A stretch of 64,000 nt of DNA from Dawidia cretensis. GTDB lineage: Bacteria; Bacteroidota; Bacteroidia; Cytophagales; Cyclobacteriaceae. Under the pieces are notes generated by a model. It was not told the DNA's origin. It worked only from the letters and a program-made list of their open reading frames with translations, and did not search any database. The stretch lies in the NCBI RefSeq assembly GCF_018598175.1, contig NZ_JAHESE010000002.1:124001-188000 (forward strand). The letters run 5' to 3'. Shown here piece after piece: positions 61,091-64,000 of the stretch. A program made the position numbers and the translations under genes. Each line of letters begins with the position of its first letter. Position 1 is the first letter of the stretch.

Positions 61091-61098
61091 TAAGTTTG
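61091..61098 (+). promoter_or_regulatory. -7 promoter element before the acyltransferase gene
   Basis: TAAGTTTG matches TAnnTTTG and ends 20 nt before the ATG. TTG triplets upstream lie at 16 or 24 nt, so the -33 part is not convincing. Confidence 0.35.
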
Positions 61099-61118
61099 GC
61101 TTCACTTTAATCTTGTAA

Positions 61119-62288
61119 ATGTTTTCTTTCTGGCGTACCCTCCCTGACCGTTTGTCACGTGTCACTTCCGGTGGTAAGTTCATTTCCGAAATCGACGGCT
61201 TCCGGTTTCTGGCCATTTTGCCCGTCGTGATAAACCATGTAAGTCAGCGTGTGGAAAGGCATGCCACCGTTGCGTTCGAACCGGCGCTCGACCAGGACCC
61301 ATTTTTCTTCTGGATGTCGCGCGGCTATGTAGGCATCTACGTGTTTTTTGTCATCAGCGGGTTCATCCTGTGTTTGCCATTTGCCTCGCATAATCTGCTC
61401 GGCACAAAGAAGGTGCGCTTAGGCGACTACTTCGTGCGTCGCCTGACGCGCCTCGAGCCGCCGTATATCATCGCTATGACGATCTTTTTCATCGTACTGC
61501 TCATTCAGCACGCGCCGTGGGACGACCTGTTTCCGCGCTATCTCCACAGTCTGACGTACACGCACAACCTTTTCTATCTGCGCTGGTCCAAAATCAACCC
61601 GGTGGCGTGGACACTCGAAGTAGAAGTACAGTTTTACCTCATGGCCCCCTTCCTGGCCATGGCGTTTTTCAGCATACGCGACCGGTGGATCCGCCGTTGT
61701 ACGCTCATTGCATTCATCATAGGCCTGGTGTGTGTGCAGCAATATTTCGGGTGGTGGAATTATCCCTGGTCGTTTTTTATTTTGGGACACCTGCATTACT
61801 TCATGATAGGCTTTGTACTGGCCGACATCTACCTGCTCGACTGGAACGTGGGAAGAAGCCCCAGGCTGCTACTGGACATCCTCTCCGTGCTGTGTATCCT
61901 AAGTCTCTTTGTGTTTACCGACCACGACATTGTCAGCCGCCTGGCGTACCCCGTCATTTTATTCTTCTTGTTTTATGGGGCGTTCCGGTCCGTGTACGTT
62001 ATTCAGGCCTTCCGCAACCGTTGGATTGTAGCCATCGGTGGCATGTGTTATACAATTTACCTCATTCACCTGCCCATGGCCGAGGGCTTTGGAAAATTAG
62101 CCGGAAAATTCCCCGTCACAAATCACTATATCGTAAACCTTTTGGTGCAACTTCCCGTATTCCTGGTGTTGCTGTTTGCGGTAAGTGTGGTATTTTTCCT
62201 GGCCATCGAAAAGCCCTGCATGAACAAAGACTGGCCGAAGCAGCTTAAGGAAAAAATCGTGCAGCGTTACCGTCTTTTAAAATCGTAG
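61119..62288 (+). CDS. Acyltransferase 3 family membrane protein
   Basis: 389 residues with ten transmembrane helices. The family's N-terminal signature is present: EIDGFRFLAILPVVINHVSQ (catalytic His), then a second part YVGIYVFFVISGFILCLPFA, an Arg motif VRRLTRLEPPYII, and VAWTLEVEVQFYLMAPFLA. It O-acylates (typically O-acetylates) surface sugars. Followed 3 bp later by the EEP-family gene, suggesting an operon. Confidence 0.93.
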   Translation: MFSFWRTLPDRLSRVTSGGKFISEIDGFRFLAILPVVINHVSQRVERHATVAFEPALDQDPFFFWMSRGYVGIYVFFVISGFILCLPFASHNLLGTKKVRLGDYFVRRLTRLEPPYIIAMTIFFIVLLIQHAPWDDLFPRYLHSLTYTHNLFYLRWSKINPVAWTLEVEVQFYLMAPFLAMAFFSIRDRWIRRCTLIAFIIGLVCVQQYFGWWNYPWSFFILGHLHYFMIGFVLADIYLLDWNVGRSPRLLLDILSVLCILSLFVFTDHDIVSRLAYPVILFFLFYGAFRSVYVIQAFRNRWIVAIGGMCYTIYLIHLPMAEGFGKLAGKFPVTNHYIVNLLVQLPVFLVLLFAVSVVFFLAIEKPCMNKDWPKQLKEKIVQRYRLLKS

Positions 62289-62291
62289 GTC

Positions 62292-63401
62292 GTGAAGTAT
62301 ATCAATTTCGTTGTCGCCATCATTTTTGCATTTATCTATTACAGTGTAAAGATCCCGCCCACGGAGAAGTTTAACCTGTGGCTCTGCACCTTTGCGATAC
62401 CAGTGGTATTCGTGATTAACATTGTGTTGTTTTTGCTGTATGCCGTTCTGCGGCGTGTCTCAGCGATCTTCTATTTATTGCCGCTATTGTTCAACCTGCA
62501 ATTTGTCACCGAAACGTATGGCGTCAAGCGTCTGTACCGGGCCGAGACCACGTGCTCGCAAGACACGACCGCAGCCTTTTCGCTGCTTAGCTATAATGTT
62601 AGCGGTCTGAAAAAGCCTGAGCATGCCAACATGCATACCTTCGGTAGCAAGGACGACAAGGACAGTGCCACCTACAAGCTGCGCCAATGGATCCTGGAAA
62701 ACGACTACGATGTGCAGTGCTACCAGGAGTTTTTCGACCACACGCAGAATTCGTATTTCAAGACGATTGAAGCCATAAAGAAAAAAGGGTACTATTACTT
62801 CTTTTCCAAGAATGCCGGTGCCAACGGCGACGCTGTGGGTTTGCTTACCGTATCACGTTTCCCGATTGTAAACAAGGGGAATATTCTGATAAGCGATAAC
62901 GGGTTTAATCGTGTTATCTACACGGACATCAAGATCGGGCCTGACACGGTACGGGTGATCAATGTGCACCTGGAGTCCATGCGGATGAAGAAAGACAATC
63001 CGCTTTATACGGACGATCGCGATGCGCAAAAACACCGCGTGAAGGTGATCCTGCATAAATTAAAAGATGGTGTGTTCGAGCGCAGCAAACAAGTGGAAGA
63101 AGTGCTGGCCGTAATCGATACGTCGTCTCACCCGGTCGTTTGCGCGGGTGACTTCAATGAGCTGCCCTATTCGTATACCTACCACTCGCTTCGTAAAGAA
63201 CTGAAGAACTCTTTTGAAGAGAAGGGTAAGGGTTTTGGTTTTTCGTACAATGGCAACACGCTGCAGTTTCTGCGCATCGATAACCAGTTCTTTTCGTCAG
63301 GATTGGACGTCGTGGACTTCGAGACGCGCCAGGATGTGACTTATTCGGATCACTTTCCGCTCGCGGGCAAATACGCTCTTTGCCGGGAGCAGCCGGAGTG
63401 A
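62292..63401 (+). CDS. Endonuclease/exonuclease/phosphatase-family protein, membrane-anchored
   Basis: 369 residues starting at GTG 62292 (MKYINFVVAIIFAFIYYSVK); no ATG exists near. Three hydrophobic helices in the first 75 residues anchor it, and an EEP domain follows: SLLSYNVSGLKKPEH, VQCYQEFFD (catalytic Glu), VINVHLESMRM, VVCAGDFNELPYSYTY (Asp/Asn) and YSDHFPLAGKY (Asp-His). The domain probably lies outside the cytoplasmic membrane and acts as a phosphodiesterase or phosphatase; the substrate is unknown. Likely co-transcribed with the acyltransferase; a strong terminator follows. Confidence 0.9.
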   Translation: MKYINFVVAIIFAFIYYSVKIPPTEKFNLWLCTFAIPVVFVINIVLFLLYAVLRRVSAIFYLLPLLFNLQFVTETYGVKRLYRAETTCSQDTTAAFSLLSYNVSGLKKPEHANMHTFGSKDDKDSATYKLRQWILENDYDVQCYQEFFDHTQNSYFKTIEAIKKKGYYYFFSKNAGANGDAVGLLTVSRFPIVNKGNILISDNGFNRVIYTDIKIGPDTVRVINVHLESMRMKKDNPLYTDDRDAQKHRVKVILHKLKDGVFERSKQVEEVLAVIDTSSHPVVCAGDFNELPYSYTYHSLRKELKNSFEEKGKGFGFSYNGNTLQFLRIDNQFFSSGLDVVDFETRQDVTYSDHFPLAGKYALCREQPE

Positions 63402-63412
63402 GGCGTCTGTTC

Positions 63413-63449
63413 AATAAAAAACCACCGAGATACCCGGTGGTTTTTTATT
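63413..63449. terminator. Bidirectional terminator
   Basis: The 15-base arms at 63413-63427 and 63435-63449 are perfectly complementary (core ACCACCG/CGGTGGT), with A-run and T-run ends. It serves both convergent genes that flank it. Confidence 0.93.
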
Positions 63450-63480
63450 GCGGATGGTTATACCGTTGTTAATATGGAAT

Positions 63481-64000
63481 TTATTGTTCGACCTGGTTTT
63501 CTGAAGTGCCCGGAGTAACTGCCGTTGTTTCTGCGGCAGTTTTTTTCCGGACGTACACCTCAATGGTGGCATTCGTTGGTCTTCTGGGCGCCAGGAAGGT
63601 GTCTACGCGATCGTAGTGCTCTTTCAGGCAATCTTGTACCGCATAGGGGTAGAAATTGTTGAGCATCGCTACATCTTCGAAGAGCACGACGTCATAATAT
63701 TGCTTGCCAATGAGGTCGCAAAACAGGTCTACTTCTTTATCAAACATGGCCACATTCCGGTGGTACCAGAGAGGCCGCGGGGTTTCTAATTCATAGCCGA
63801 TTTCGTGCGCCAGCGGTGTGAGCTCGGTCATGTTGAGAACCAGCGGTTTTTCTTTGCCTTTGATCTCGGGCCGCTCCAGCAGGCGGTTAATGCCATCGAT
63901 CGTAGAGACCGGCATATATACACCCGAGAATGCTTTTAGTCCGGACGATTTCCATTCTGACATATCTACGTCGAGGGTGGTGCTGTCGGTGTTCACCATA
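63481..64000 (-). CDS. C-terminal part of an unrecognised protein (continues beyond the window)
   Basis: At least 172 residues on the minus strand; the Met at 63999 is probably internal because the frame is open to the edge. The visible part is soluble, with alternating strands and helices (RPLWYHRNVAMFDKEVDLFC, KQYYDVVLFEDVAMLNNFYP), and ends in a Thr/Glu-rich tail. It could be the C-terminal extracytoplasmic domain of a larger membrane protein. I cannot name a family. Confidence 0.6.
   Translation of the reverse strand, partial: MVNTDSTTLDVDMSEWKSSGLKAFSGVYMPVSTIDGINRLLERPEIKGKEKPLVLNMTELTPLAHEIGYELETPRPLWYHRNVAMFDKEVDLFCDLIGKQYYDVVLFEDVAMLNNFYPYAVQDCLKEHYDRVDTFLAPRRPTNATIEVYVRKKTAAETTAVTPGTSENQVEQ

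Overview
The window looks like a stretch of chromosome from a Bacteroidota bacterium of the Cytophagales kind. The evidence is a protein with a type B type IX secretion (T9SS) C-terminal domain next to a PorP/SprF protein, a GH97 glycosidase, a TonB-dependent receptor with a carboxypeptidase-regulatory N-terminal domain, LytTR/LytS signalling, and several promoters with the Bacteroidota -7 element TAnnTTTG. Coordinates 1-18000 look accessory: genes are loosely spaced and AT-richer, and some are broken. From about 18.7 kb onward genes are tighter and GC-richer, as in core genome.

Layout. 1-17.6 kb: a 5'-truncated and frameshifted SF1 helicase, a cyclase/TolB/TPR fusion, a lone receiver-domain regulator, a GH97 glycosidase, a membrane-anchored serine hydrolase, a LytS/LytR two-component pair, an OmpA protein with a TolB-like lipoprotein, a low-GC ECF sigma/membrane protein/CPBP protease operon, and a Na+/H+ antiporter. 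17.9-18.6 kb: tRNA-Arg and tRNA-Ser flank a four-helix-bundle (23S IVP-like) gene on the same strand. 18.7-23.1 kb: a penicillin acylase-like hydrolase, then kdsC-kdsA for Kdo synthesis. 23.1-24.1 kb: a two-gene module encoding a putative ADP-ribosyltransferase-fold protein and a small partner. 24.1-27.9 kb: cysC-cysD-cysN-cysQ, a PAPS-forming operon preceded by a promoter and a 13-codon leader ORF ending CCCYLC-stop, which looks like a cysteine-sensing attenuator. 28.2-33.2 kb: a TonB-dependent receptor, a partner lipoprotein, and a convergent family protein that overlaps the lipoprotein gene. 33.6-39.2 kb: an M23 peptidase, mog, a 174-bp MITE-like inverted-repeat element, trhO, a zinc-ribbon exported protein, an ACMSD-type decarboxylase and a beta-barrel protein. 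39.3-43.9 kb: a cupin, an LTA synthase-like sulfatase-fold enzyme, a YebC-family protein and a GT2 glycosyltransferase.

44-63.4 kb is a cell-surface region. A 1711-residue repeat adhesin with a T9SS type B signal, its PorP/SprF partner and an OmpA/PD40 protein lead into an exopolysaccharide operon: Wzc-like protein, FkbM methyltransferase, Wzx flippase, glycosyltransferase, an unlisted 45-aa membrane protein, Wzy-type ligase/polymerase and a half-length TolC-like protein. A GT39-type glycosyltransferase, an acyltransferase and an EEP-family hydrolase follow. The window ends inside an unrecognised gene.

The most notable items are the poly-cysteine leader upstream of cysC, the ART-like pair with a perfect 12-bp inverted repeat next to it, the MITE-like element between mog and trhO, and the protein gene between two tRNAs. 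All family assignments were made by eye from motifs; no database search was run.
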